In this document: one piece after another, positions 22,702 to 29,532 of the stretch | How the letters are laid out: every line of letters begins with the position of its first letter | Position numbering within the stretch: the first letter of the stretch is position 1 | NCBI GenBank assembly: GCA_015068335.1 | Contig: SVKT01000003.1 | Location: 1-30,962, forward strand | Reading direction: 5' to 3' | Source: Oscillospiraceae bacterium | GTDB taxonomy: Bacteria; Bacillota; Clostridia; Oscillospirales; Oscillospiraceae | Length of the DNA stretch: 30,962 nt | The notes under the pieces: generated by a model | Databases searched by the model: none | The model's input: only the letters and a program-made list of their open reading frames with translations | What the model was told of the DNA's origin: nothing | Program-made: the position numbers and the translations under genes

Positions 22702-23775
22702 TTACAGGATCAGCAGTTCCTTGGGCGCCTTCGTAAGGTTGCGGCAGCCGTCTTCGGTGAGGACGACCACATCCTCGATGCGCACGCCCAGTCTGCCCGG
22801 CAGGTAGATGCCCGGCTCCGCCGAGATCACCGCGCCCGCAGGCAGGGGGTCGGGATTGGCCGGAGACGCGTTGGGCGCCTCGTGCACCTCGATGCCCACG
22901 CCGTGGCCGAAACTGTGACCAAAATACGCACCGTAGCCCGCCGCCTCGATGACCGCGCGGGCCGCGCCGTCCACTTCCTGCCCCGGGGCGCCTCCCCTTG
23001 CGGCGGCGATGCCGGCCAGTTGCGCGGCGAGAACGGTTTCGTAGACGGTACGCATTTCCTCCGTCACATACCCCACCGCCACGGTGCGGGTCATATCCGA
23101 ACAGTAGCCGCGGTACACACAGCCGAAGTCCATCGTGACAAACTCACCGACCCCGATCTGCCGCTGGGACGGCACGCCGTGGGGCAGGCTGCCGTTGGGC
23201 CCGGAGACCACCACCGGGTCGAAGGACATATCCTCCGCGCCGTAATGCAGCATCAGGTATTGCAGTCTGGCGGCGATCTCCTTTTCCGTGACGCCAGGAC
23301 GGATCTCGCCCAGAATGTCCCCGAAGGCGCGCTCCGCGATCCGCTGCGCCGCCTCCATACAGTCCAGTTCCTCCTGCTCCTTCACCGTCCGCAGACGATG
23401 GAGCACGTCCGTGGCGGGCACCAGTTCACAGGGCAGCGCCTTGCTGTAATGGCCGTGGGCGCGCACCGTCATACAGCCGTCCTCAAAGCCCAGACGGCGG
23501 ACGCCGTTTTCCTCCACCGCCTCTTTGATGAGGACGGCATAGCCCCGGCCGCGGCCGATCTCCCGCAATTCCGCGTTTTGCAGGCAGCGCTCTGCCGCCT
23601 CCGTGTAGCGGGAGTCCGTAAAAAAGTACGCCTTATTCCGCGTCACCAGCGCCACGCCGTCCTCCCCGGGAGAGTGGAAGCCGGAAGCATAAAACCGGTT
23701 GGCCTCCCCCGTCAGAAGCATCGCGTCCAGCCCGCTCTTTTCCAGCGCAGCGGATATTTCAGCAAAATGGTTCAT
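22702..23775 (-). CDS. M24 family Xaa-Pro aminopeptidase
   Basis: This 357-residue protein has the normal length for an aminopeptidase P-like Xaa-Pro peptidase, which removes the N-terminal residue before proline. An N-terminal creatinase-like domain (residues ~1-125) has YASGFHSPGEDG and FFTDSRYTEAAE. The C-terminal pita-bread domain holds the five metal ligands: Asp in TMDFGCVYRG, Asp in CSDMTRT, His in GHSFGHGVGIEVHE, Glu in ISAEPGIYLPG and Glu in GVRIEDVV. GAGGA five bases upstream supports the ATG at 23775. It has its own promoter, divergent from the FAH gene. No clear terminator follows, so transcripts may continue into the pyrophosphatase gene. Confidence 0.94.
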   Translation of the reverse strand: MNHFAEISAALEKSGLDAMLLTGEANRFYASGFHSPGEDGVALVTRNKAYFFTDSRYTEAAERCLQNAELREIGRGRGYAVLIKEAVEENGVRRLGFEDGCMTVRAHGHYSKALPCELVPATDVLHRLRTVKEQEELDCMEAAQRIAERAFGDILGEIRPGVTEKEIAARLQYLMLHYGAEDMSFDPVVVSGPNGSLPHGVPSQRQIGVGEFVTMDFGCVYRGYCSDMTRTVAVGYVTEEMRTVYETVLAAQLAGIAAARGGAPGQEVDGAARAVIEAAGYGAYFGHSFGHGVGIEVHEAPNASPANPDPLPAGAVISAEPGIYLPGRLGVRIEDVVVLTEDGCRNLTKAPKELLIL

Positions 23776-23806
23776 AGTGATCCTCTTTCCGATACAGGAT
23801 GGTTTC

Positions 23807-23835
23807 AGTGTAGCAGACGCGGGCAGATTCGTCAA
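23807..23835 (-). promoter_or_regulatory. Promoter for the Xaa-Pro aminopeptidase gene
   Basis: Minus strand -35 TTGACG (23835-23830), 17-base spacer, extended -10 TGC-TACACT (23812-23807), 31 bases before the start codon. Confidence 0.87.
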
Positions 23836-23877
23836 AGGCAGAAAGGGCAGAATTTTGCCGTCAGGGGAAAATGGCTG

Positions 23878-23906
23878 TTGACTTTTCCACGCCGAACCGC
23901 TACCCT
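23878..23906 (+). promoter_or_regulatory. Promoter for the FAH-family gene
   Basis: -35 TTGACT (23878-23883), 17-base spacer, and a weak -10 TACCCT (23901-23906), 28 bases before the start codon. The short leader holds only the ribosome site. Confidence 0.6.
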
Positions 23907-23934
23907 GAAACCACCAAACACAAAGGAGCCTGCT

Positions 23935-24795
23935 ATGAAACTGGTAACCTTTCTCCACAACGGCAGCGAAGCCGTGGGCGCGCTGACCGCGGACGAGCGC
24001 GGCATCCTGCCCCTCCCCTTCGCCGATATGACCGCGCTGATCGAAGCGGGCGCGGAAGCCCTGCACACCGCCCTAACCAACGCCCGGGCGGAAGACGCCG
24101 TCCCGGCAGAGAACGCCGTGCTGTGTGCGCCCATCCCCCGCCCCCGGCAGGACGTGATCTGTCTGGGCATCAACTACAAGGCACACGCCGAGGAGGCCGA
24201 GCGGTACAGCGCCGAATCCTTCACCAAGGAACGCCCCATCCCCATCTACTTTTCCAAGCGCGTGACCGAGGCGGTGGCGCCCGGCGGCTTCATCGAGAGC
24301 CATCCCGGTCTGGTGGAGCGGCTGGACTATGAGGCGGAACTTGCCGTCATCATCGGCAAGACTGCCCGAAACGTCAGCGCCGCCGACGCTGCCGACTACA
24401 TCTTCGGCTACACCGTGCTCAACGACGTGTCTGCCCGGGTGCTGCAAACCGCCCACAAGCAGTGGTATTTCGGCAAGAGTCTGGACGGCTTCACGCCGAT
24501 GGGTCCCTGCATCACCACGGCGGACGAGATCGCCTTCCCCCCGGTGCTGGGCATCTCCGCCCGGGTCAACGGCGAATTGCGGCAGGATTCCACCACGGAT
24601 CTGCTCATCACCGGCATCGCCGACATCATCGCGGAACTCTCCTCCGGGATGACCCTGCTGCCCGGAACCATCATCGCCACCGGCACGCCCTCCGGCGTGG
24701 GGATGGGTTTTGACCCGCCCAGATTCCTCCACCCCGGCGACGTTGTGGAGTGCGCCATCGAGGGCATCGGCACCCTGCGCAACACCGTGCGCTGA
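23935..24795 (+). CDS. Fumarylacetoacetate hydrolase (FAH) family protein
   Basis: This 286-residue protein has the FAH fold of FAHD1-like acylpyruvases, oxaloacetate decarboxylases and 2-hydroxyhepta-diene-dioate isomerases. After an N-terminal ~65-residue domain come ICLGINYKAHAEE, the metal-binding YEAELAVIIGKTARNV (Glu, Glu), YTVLNDVSARVLQ (Asp), GKSLDGFTPMGP and TLLPGTIIATGTPSGVGMG. These show a complete active site, but the family is broad, so the exact substrate is open. AAAGGAG six bases upstream supports the ATG at 23935. The much longer open frame running in from 20836 is antisense to the two preceding genes. Monocistronic, ended by the hairpin at 24812-24837. Confidence 0.93.
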   Translation: MKLVTFLHNGSEAVGALTADERGILPLPFADMTALIEAGAEALHTALTNARAEDAVPAENAVLCAPIPRPRQDVICLGINYKAHAEEAERYSAESFTKERPIPIYFSKRVTEAVAPGGFIESHPGLVERLDYEAELAVIIGKTARNVSAADAADYIFGYTVLNDVSARVLQTAHKQWYFGKSLDGFTPMGPCITTADEIAFPPVLGISARVNGELRQDSTTDLLITGIADIIAELSSGMTLLPGTIIATGTPSGVGMGFDPPRFLHPGDVVECAIEGIGTLRNTVR

Positions 24796-24804
24796 TCTCC
24801 ACGC

Positions 24805-24837
24805 AAAAAAGCCCCCGGCGGATCAAACCGCCGGGGG
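24805..24837. terminator. Bidirectional terminator between the FAH and DegV genes
   Basis: A perfect 10-bp GC stem (24812-24821 with 24828-24837) and six-base loop. Plus-strand transcripts run into TGTTGTTTTTA; minus-strand transcripts run into six T (plus-strand A run 24805-24810). It ends two convergent genes. Confidence 0.92.
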
Positions 24838-24846
24838 GTGTTGTTT

Positions 24847-25692
24847 TTAATAGCCGATGATGAGGCCCTTTTCCATCGCATAGAAACTGGTGAGACCGCG
24901 GCAGGAGAGAATGTCCACGCTCTTGACCGGCAGGTTCGCCAGGATCTGCTCTTTCAGTTTCTGGGCGCCGGTGGCGTTTTCGCAGTGGGAGATGACTACC
25001 TCCGCGCCGGTGCAGTCCTTGCTTTCCGCCATAATCTTTGCCAGCGCCTGATAGGTCTTCTGCTCGCCCCGGGCCTTGCCCACCACCTGAATGGTGCCCT
25101 GAGGCGTGGCCACGGCCGTGACGTGGATGCCCAGAGAGTGCAGCAGCGTACCAACCAGCGGGCGCATCCGTCCGTTCTTGATCAGGTTGTCAAAACTTTC
25201 CAGCGTGAAGCAGGTGCGCAGAGATGCCTGATAGATCCGCAGCATATTGCACAGTTCCTCAAAATCCACATCCGGGTTGGCCTCCACGAGCGCCTGCGTC
25301 TTCCGGATCAGCAGCGCCATCGCGCCGGCGGTGGCTCGGGAGTCGATGACGCAGATCTTCTTTTCCGGATGCTCTTCCAGCACCATCTCCCGCGCCATAA
25401 CCGCGGCGTTATAGGTGCCGGAAAGGTTGCCGGAGATCGTAAAGCACACCGAGCAGTCGCCCGCCTCAAAGGCCTTTGCAAAGTCGCCGGGAGAAGGGCA
25501 GGCGGAGGACGCTGCGCTGCTCTCCTGGCTCATCGCGGAAAGCATTTCCGGCACGGACAGGGCATCGTTATCCACAAATTCCCGCTCGCCCACCTGAATT
25601 TTGAGGGGAACCAACTGAAACCGCACGCTCTCGCTGACAAAATCACTGGTGCGCAGGTCGCAACTGCTGTCACTTACGATATTCCAAATCAT
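24847..25692 (-). CDS. DegV family fatty-acid-binding protein
   Basis: This 281-residue protein is a DegV (FakB-type) protein, which binds a fatty acid and in characterised cases presents it to the FakA kinase for phosphorylation. Landmarks are the N-terminal IVSDSSCDL, VPLKIQVGEREFVDND, ACPSPGDF (family TSQPSP-type loop), FTISGNLSGTYNAA, IDSRATAGAMALL, and LKNGR-like LIKNGRMRPLVGTLL. AAGGAG six bases upstream supports the ATG. No FakA gene is nearby, as is common for the extra DegV copies of Firmicutes. The strong promoter has a 15-base perfect palindrome just downstream of it. Confidence 0.94.
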   Translation of the reverse strand: MIWNIVSDSSCDLRTSDFVSESVRFQLVPLKIQVGEREFVDNDALSVPEMLSAMSQESSAASSACPSPGDFAKAFEAGDCSVCFTISGNLSGTYNAAVMAREMVLEEHPEKKICVIDSRATAGAMALLIRKTQALVEANPDVDFEELCNMLRIYQASLRTCFTLESFDNLIKNGRMRPLVGTLLHSLGIHVTAVATPQGTIQVVGKARGEQKTYQALAKIMAESKDCTGAEVVISHCENATGAQKLKEQILANLPVKSVDILSCRGLTSFYAMEKGLIIGY

Positions 25693-25710
25693 TCCGTACT
25701 CCTTATAATC

Positions 25711-25725
25711 TGGTTTCGGAAACCA
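25711..25725. promoter_or_regulatory. Perfect palindrome in the degV leader, candidate operator
   Basis: TGGTTTCGGAAACCA is symmetrical over 7+1+7 bases and begins about 3-5 bases downstream of the predicted start of the degV transcript. That is a typical repressor-blocking position. As RNA it would form only a short hairpin without a T run. Confidence 0.5.
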
Positions 25726-25734
25726 TTTTTATCC

Positions 25735-25763
25735 ATCATACCCTCTGTCGCTTTGTTTGTCAA
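25735..25763 (-). promoter_or_regulatory. Sigma-A promoter for degV
   Basis: Minus strand -35 TTGACA (25763-25758), 17-base spacer, -10 TATGAT (25740-25735), 42 bases before the start codon. Confidence 0.9.
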
Positions 25764-25795
25764 CAAAAAATGGCCGGGCGGCTGTTTGTTTTGCG

Positions 25796-26593
25796 TTAAA
25801 GTCCCCGGCGCACCGCGTTCATTGCGGCCACCGCCGCAGCGGAGTCCGTTTTCGGAAACAGTTCAAAAGCAATCATCCCGTCATACTGCCGCGCATCCAA
25901 CTCCTGCAAGACCGCCCGGTAGTCGATGGCGCCGGTGCCGGGTTCGCCCCGGCCCGGGGCGTCGGCGATGTGGATGCAGTCGATGAGCGGAAGATAGGTC
26001 CGGATCGTTTCGATGATCCCGCCCTCGTTGAGGTACATATGATACGCGTCATACAAAATCTTTACCGCCGGGGAGTTCACCGCCGTCACGATGTCCGCCG
26101 CGTCCTTTGTGTATTGCAGGAAGTTGCCGATATGCTCCACTTTCACGTTCAGCGCTTCCAGACACAGCGTCACGCCGGCGGCCTCCGCCTCCGGCGCCAC
26201 GGCGGCGAGGGTGCGGATCATCGCCGCAGTCTTTTCCGCGGCGCTGTACTGCAAAAAGAGGTCGGCGGCGTAAGGGTGCGGCTCCGGCATCAGTTCGTTG
26301 GAGTGGACGGCCAGCCGCTTGCAGCCCAGTTTCTGCGCCGCTTGCAGCGACGTGCGCAGGAAGGCGATATAGTCCCCGGCGTGGGCGGGGTCGCACAGGG
26401 AAAAGGGGCCGTCGCCGCCCATACAGGAGATCTCCACGCCATTTTCCCGGCAGAGAGCCGCGACTGCGTCCAGGTCTTTCACCGTCCAGTCCCAGAGTTC
26501 CACATAGTCGTACCCGTCCCGCTTTGCCGCCGCGAAACGCGCTTCAAAGGGCAGTTCCCGGTAAACCGTTTCGATATTGACCGAATACTTCAT
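25796..26593 (-). CDS. Sugar-phosphate isomerase/epimerase-like TIM barrel (hydroxypyruvate isomerase-like)
   Basis: This 265-residue protein has the xylose-isomerase-like TIM barrel of the Hyi/IolE/IolI group. Metal-site candidates are Glu in TLCLEALNVK (about 146), Asp and His in KILYDAYHMYLNEGG, His in IDCIHIADAPGRGEPGTG and Glu in MIAFELFP. The GRGEPGTG segment is typical of hydroxypyruvate isomerase-like proteins. I start at ATG 26593, six bases after GGGAGG; a GTG codon immediately before it is less well placed. Substrate is not predictable. It has its own promoter and only a weak GCC/GGC hairpin with six T (about 25764-25779) before the degV promoter, so some transcripts may continue into degV. 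Confidence 0.87.
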   Translation of the reverse strand: MKYSVNIETVYRELPFEARFAAAKRDGYDYVELWDWTVKDLDAVAALCRENGVEISCMGGDGPFSLCDPAHAGDYIAFLRTSLQAAQKLGCKRLAVHSNELMPEPHPYAADLFLQYSAAEKTAAMIRTLAAVAPEAEAAGVTLCLEALNVKVEHIGNFLQYTKDAADIVTAVNSPAVKILYDAYHMYLNEGGIIETIRTYLPLIDCIHIADAPGRGEPGTGAIDYRAVLQELDARQYDGMIAFELFPKTDSAAAVAAMNAVRRGL

Positions 26594-26631
26594 CACAAAC
26601 CTCCCGTTTCCCCGCTGTCAGTCTTTGTTTC

Positions 26632-26660
26632 ATCATAGCATTCCCGCCGGCGGCTGTCCA
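26632..26660 (-). promoter_or_regulatory. Promoter for the TIM-barrel isomerase gene
   Basis: Minus strand -35 TGGACA (26660-26655), 17-base spacer and extended -10 TGC-TATGAT (26637-26632), 38 bases before the start codon. Confidence 0.85.
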
Positions 26661-26687
26661 CATACAATCCGCCAGCCCCCAAGGCGC

Positions 26688-26718
26688 AAAAAAGAAGCCC
26701 GCACGTTGTGCGGGCTTC
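26688..26718 (-). terminator. Intrinsic terminator of the amino-acid ABC transporter operon
   Basis: An 11-bp perfect stem (26694-26704 with 26708-26718), three-base loop and six T on the minus strand (plus-strand A run 26688-26693), 15 bases after the ATPase stop. Confidence 0.94.
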
Positions 26719-26733
26719 CGGGTTTTCAGGGGG

Positions 26734-27513
26734 TTACAGCACCTTGCTGAGGAAATCCTGCAATCTGGGGTGCCTGGGGCTGCCGAAGATCTCCTCGGGG
26801 GTGCCCTCTTCCAGCAGCAGGCCGTCTGCCATAAACAGCACGCGGTTGCCCACTTCCCGGGCAAAGCCCATCTCGTGGGTGACCACCACCATCGTCATAC
26901 CCTCGTGAGCCAGTTGCTTCATAACTTCCAGCACCTCGCCGACCATTTCGGGGTCCAGAGCGGACGTGGGCTCGTCAAAGAGCATAACCTCGGGTTCCAT
27001 AGCCAGCGCGCGGACGATGGCTACGCGCTGCTTCTGGCCGCCGGAGAGTTGGATGGGATAGGCGTCGGCACGGTCGGCAAGGCCGACACGCTCCAACAGC
27101 GCCATCGCCTTTGCCTCTGCTTCCGCCGCGGGGATCCCGCGGACCTGAATGGGCGCCAGCGTCATATTTTCCAGAACGGTCATATGGGGGAACAGGTTGA
27201 AGTGCTGGAACACCATACCCATCTTGCGGCGGTGCTTGTCGATGTCCAGTTTCACCAGGTTGCCCTGCTGGTTGGGGATCTTTTTCTTGGTGATGTCCAC
27301 GCCGTCGAACACGATGGACCCGCCGGTGGGCTCCTCCATCAGGTTCAGGCTGCGCAGGAAGGTGGACTTGCCGGAGCCGGAAGGGCCGATGACCACGATC
27401 ACGTCGCCCCGGTTGATGTCCACAGTGACGCCGTCCAGCGCGCGGATGGCGCCCTTGTTATAGTGCTTTTTCAGGTCTGTGACCCGGATCAGGATGTCAT
27501 CTCTTGCTGCCAC
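26734..27513 (-). CDS. Polar amino-acid ABC transporter, ATP-binding protein
   Basis: This 259-residue cytosolic ATPase powers the transporter. It shows Walker A GPSGSGKST (43-51), the Q-loop in GMVFQHFNLFPHMTVLEN (typical of GlnQ/HisP-type amino-acid importers), the signature LSGGQKQRV, Walker B VMLFDEPTSALDPEMV and the H-loop VVTHEMGFA. The start is GTG 27513, eight bases after AAGGAG; it overlaps the permease end by 17 bases, so translation is coupled. It is the last gene of the operon, in the order binding protein, permease, ATPase. Confidence 0.95.
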   Translation of the reverse strand: MAARDDILIRVTDLKKHYNKGAIRALDGVTVDINRGDVIVVIGPSGSGKSTFLRSLNLMEEPTGGSIVFDGVDITKKKIPNQQGNLVKLDIDKHRRKMGMVFQHFNLFPHMTVLENMTLAPIQVRGIPAAEAEAKAMALLERVGLADRADAYPIQLSGGQKQRVAIVRALAMEPEVMLFDEPTSALDPEMVGEVLEVMKQLAHEGMTMVVVTHEMGFAREVGNRVLFMADGLLLEEGTPEEIFGSPRHPRLQDFLSKVL

Positions 27514-28282
27514 GGCTCATTCTCCTTTCAAAGTAGGCGATGATCTTGGAGGTGGGGAAGCACAGGCAGAAATACATCGCAGTGGCCACCAGCAGGGGCT
27601 CCATAATCAGGTAGGTCGCGCCCTTGACGGACTGAACGATCGCCATAATATCCTGCACACCGATGGTGTATGTAACGGCGGATTCCTTGATGATGACCAC
27701 GAACTCGTTGGCGATGGCAGGCAGGATATTGCGGATGGCCTGGGGCAGAACGACAAAGCGCATCGTCTGGGTCTGGGAAAGGCCCAGAGAGCGGGCTGCC
27801 TCCGTCTGGCCGCCGTCGATGGACTGGATGCCGGAACGGATGATCTCGCACAGGTAGGCGGCGGAGTTCATACCCAGCGCCACCACGCCGGGGAAGAAGC
27901 GGTGGAACTTGGTGATGCCGAACAGGGAGAACGTAGGCAGTTCAATGATGCCAAAGATGCCGTAATAGATCACGGCGATCTGGACGATGACCGGGGTGGA
28001 GCGCAAAATCTCCACGTAGGTCGTTGCCAGAAAGTTCAGGGGGTTGAACTTGCTCAGCGCCGTCAGGAAGCCTTCGCCGCGCAGATGGCCGTATTTGTCC
28101 AGACCCAGAGCGCGGAAGGGGCGCAGGTCGCTCAGGCGCATCAGCGCCAGCACCACGCCCAGCACTGCGCCCAGCACCACCGTGCACAGCGACAGCATAA
28201 TCGTGATGATCAGACCGTTTCTGAACATTTCAACATAGGGAATCAACTTGGGAAAATTAGATAATTGAATGAGGCCTCCCAT
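27497..28282 (-). CDS. Polar amino-acid ABC transporter, permease
   Basis: This 261-residue inner-membrane protein is a His/Glu/Gln/Arg-type permease. It has about five hydrophobic segments, the family segment YVEILRSTPVIVQIAVIYYG, and the coupling EAA-type loop GGQTEAARSLGLSQTQTMRFVVLPQAIRN (Gly-Leu core at the centre). An insert of ~35 residues (about 53-85, LRPFRALGLDKYGHLRGE and on) separates the first membrane segments and is longer than in GlnP of E. coli. AAAGGAG nine bases upstream supports the ATG. It follows the binding-protein gene after 92 bases that contain a strong hairpin. Confidence 0.94.
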   Translation of the reverse strand: MGGLIQLSNFPKLIPYVEMFRNGLIITIMLSLCTVVLGAVLGVVLALMRLSDLRPFRALGLDKYGHLRGEGFLTALSKFNPLNFLATTYVEILRSTPVIVQIAVIYYGIFGIIELPTFSLFGITKFHRFFPGVVALGMNSAAYLCEIIRSGIQSIDGGQTEAARSLGLSQTQTMRFVVLPQAIRNILPAIANEFVVIIKESAVTYTIGVQDIMAIVQSVKGATYLIMEPLLVATAMYFCLCFPTSKIIAYFERRMSRGSKR

Positions 28283-28312
28283 AAACGGCGGCTCCTTTCC
28301 GTTTGTTACATA

Positions 28313-28355
28313 CAGGAAGAATCCCTTCCCGACCGCAGTCGGGAAGGAATTCCTG
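28313..28355 (-). promoter_or_regulatory. Intercistronic hairpin between binding protein and permease genes
   Basis: A 10-bp stem (28324-28333 with 28338-28347) with loop CGCA is extended by CAGGAA/TTCCTG arms (28313-28318 with 28350-28355). No T run follows on the minus strand. This fits an RNA element that protects the upstream message and lowers permease output relative to the binding protein. Confidence 0.65.
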
Positions 28356-28374
28356 TGATTCTCAGTGTTTGAGA

Positions 28375-29214
28375 TTACTTGTCTTCCAGCAGACCTTCGT
28401 AGATGTTGCCGGAAGCCTGTTCTAGAGCGTCAGCCACGAACTTGGAGAAGGAGCCGTCCTCGATGCAGGCGGCGATGGCTTCGTTCACGCCGGCCAGCAG
28501 GGCTTCGTTGCCCTTCTTCACGCCGACGGCGTTGCCTTCCACCTCATAGGGGACTTCGCAGACGATGTGCAGTTCGGGATAGTTGGCCTTGTAAGCCACG
28601 GCCACGTCGTACTCCACATAGCCGCCGTCCAGTTTGCCGGAAACCAGTTCGGCAATGATGTCGGTGGCCTTGGTCAGGGTGACGATGTCGGCGTCAGCGC
28701 TGTACTGCTGGGCCAGATCCATCTGGATGGTGCCGTTCTGGGCGCCAACGGAGATGTCGGGGTTGTTGGCAGAAGCCAGATCGGTGAACATATCAGCCTT
28801 GCTCTCCACGGTGATAAAAGCCTGGCCGCCTTCATAGTAGATGTCGGAGAAGTCCATACTGTTGGCGCGGTCGGGATCGGGAGAGATGCCGGCGACGCCC
28901 AGGTCAACGGAACCGTTGGCCAGTTCCAGCAGGACGCCGTCGAAGTCCATAGGGATGATCTCCAACTCCACGTCCAGATACTCGGCGATGTACTTGATCA
29001 GAGCGATGTCGAAACCGGCCAGTTCGGCAGAGCCGTCCTCGCCGATGGCGTAGAACTCGTAGGGAGCATAGTCGGGGCTGGTGGCGACGGTCAGGACGCC
29101 GGGGGTCTTGGTGTTGTACTTGTTCTCGACGGTGGTGTCGTCCTTCTTCTCGCCGCAGGCGGCCAGAGAGAGAACCATCACAACAGCCAGCAGCAGTGCA
29201 AACAGTTTCTTCAT
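28375..29214 (-). CDS. Polar amino-acid ABC transporter, substrate-binding lipoprotein
   Basis: This 279-residue extracellular binding protein has a classic lipoprotein signal: KK, a hydrophobic run, then LSLAAC with the lipidated Cys at about residue 20, so it is anchored outside the membrane. The mature protein is a SBP_bac_3 fold: TVATSPDYAPYEFY, LAGFDIALIKYIAEYL, MDFDGVLLELANGSVDLGVAGIS, and the hinge/second lobe VGAQNGTIQMDLAQ and KLDGGYVEYDVA. GVKKGNEALL is typical of amino-acid binders. The Asp/Glu-rich ligand pocket cannot be resolved by eye, but ARG-box-like sites upstream hint at a basic amino acid. The ATG at 29214 follows AAGGAAG by eight bases. Confidence 0.94.
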   Translation of the reverse strand: MKKLFALLLAVVMVLSLAACGEKKDDTTVENKYNTKTPGVLTVATSPDYAPYEFYAIGEDGSAELAGFDIALIKYIAEYLDVELEIIPMDFDGVLLELANGSVDLGVAGISPDPDRANSMDFSDIYYEGGQAFITVESKADMFTDLASANNPDISVGAQNGTIQMDLAQQYSADADIVTLTKATDIIAELVSGKLDGGYVEYDVAVAYKANYPELHIVCEVPYEVEGNAVGVKKGNEALLAGVNEAIAACIEDGSFSKFVADALEQASGNIYEGLLEDK

Positions 29215-29310
29215 AATGATAACTTCCTTTTCCAATCAAATTCCGTCCTTGCGGACGCAGGTCAAACAGTCGCTGCGGAAAGAACTTCCTCCTCTCCGCC
29301 GACAGTGCCT

Positions 29311-29339
29311 ACCTTACCACTCCTGCCGGAGAATGTCAA
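29311..29339 (-). promoter_or_regulatory. Promoter for the amino-acid ABC transporter operon
   Basis: Minus strand -35 TTGACA (29339-29334), 17-base spacer, weak -10 TAAGGT (29316-29311). The leader is about 90 bases and contains a small GTCC-GCAA-GGAC hairpin (plus strand about 29252-29263). A weak -10 with a perfect -35 is consistent with activator or repressor control. Confidence 0.7.
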
Positions 29340-29350
29340 TGGTTTCCCGG

Positions 29351-29478
29351 TCAAATATGCATAAATATTTGAGGATTTCCCGGAAAATCCTCATATTTTC
29401 TCCTCATTTTCTGTTTGTTTTCGCTGGTTTTCCTTACAGGCCCTCGCCGAAAAAATGAATATTCATTCAAATATGCAT
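29351..29478. promoter_or_regulatory. ARG-box-like repeats upstream of the amino-acid transporter
   Basis: The 318-base gap 29215-29532 holds only regulatory DNA. The 12-mer TCAAATATGCAT occurs twice in direct orientation (29351-29362 and 29467-29478), 116 bases apart. The first copy is part of the palindrome CAAATAT-6-ATATTTG (29352-29371). The second adjoins TGAAT-ATTC-ATTCA (29456-29469), which fits the ArgR consensus TGAAT-WWWW-ATTCA with one spacer mismatch. Between them lies another inverted repeat (29370-29378 with 29385-29393). Regulation by an ArgR-like hexamer is inferred. Confidence 0.5.
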
Positions 29479-29487
29479 TTCTGCCGC

Positions 29488-29517
29488 AAAAAGGCCTGCC
29501 CGGTTCGGTCAGGCCTT
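29488..29517 (-). terminator. Intrinsic terminator of the rpiB operon
   Basis: An eight-bp AAGGCCTG/CAGGCCTT stem (29491-29498 with 29510-29517) with an inner CCG/CGG pairing is followed on the minus strand by a run of five T. Confidence 0.85.
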
Positions 29518-29532
29518 CTGGGATGGTTTGTT

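Noticed and set aside
20836..24795. A 1319-codon plus-strand open frame and other very long frames (13991-16570 minus, 16204-18516 plus, 11467-13230 minus).
   Set aside because: They run antisense to well-recognised genes and arise from high third-position GC. Their translations are low-complexity and match no family; only the FAH part (23935-24795) and the zinc-ribbon part (13991-14416) are real.
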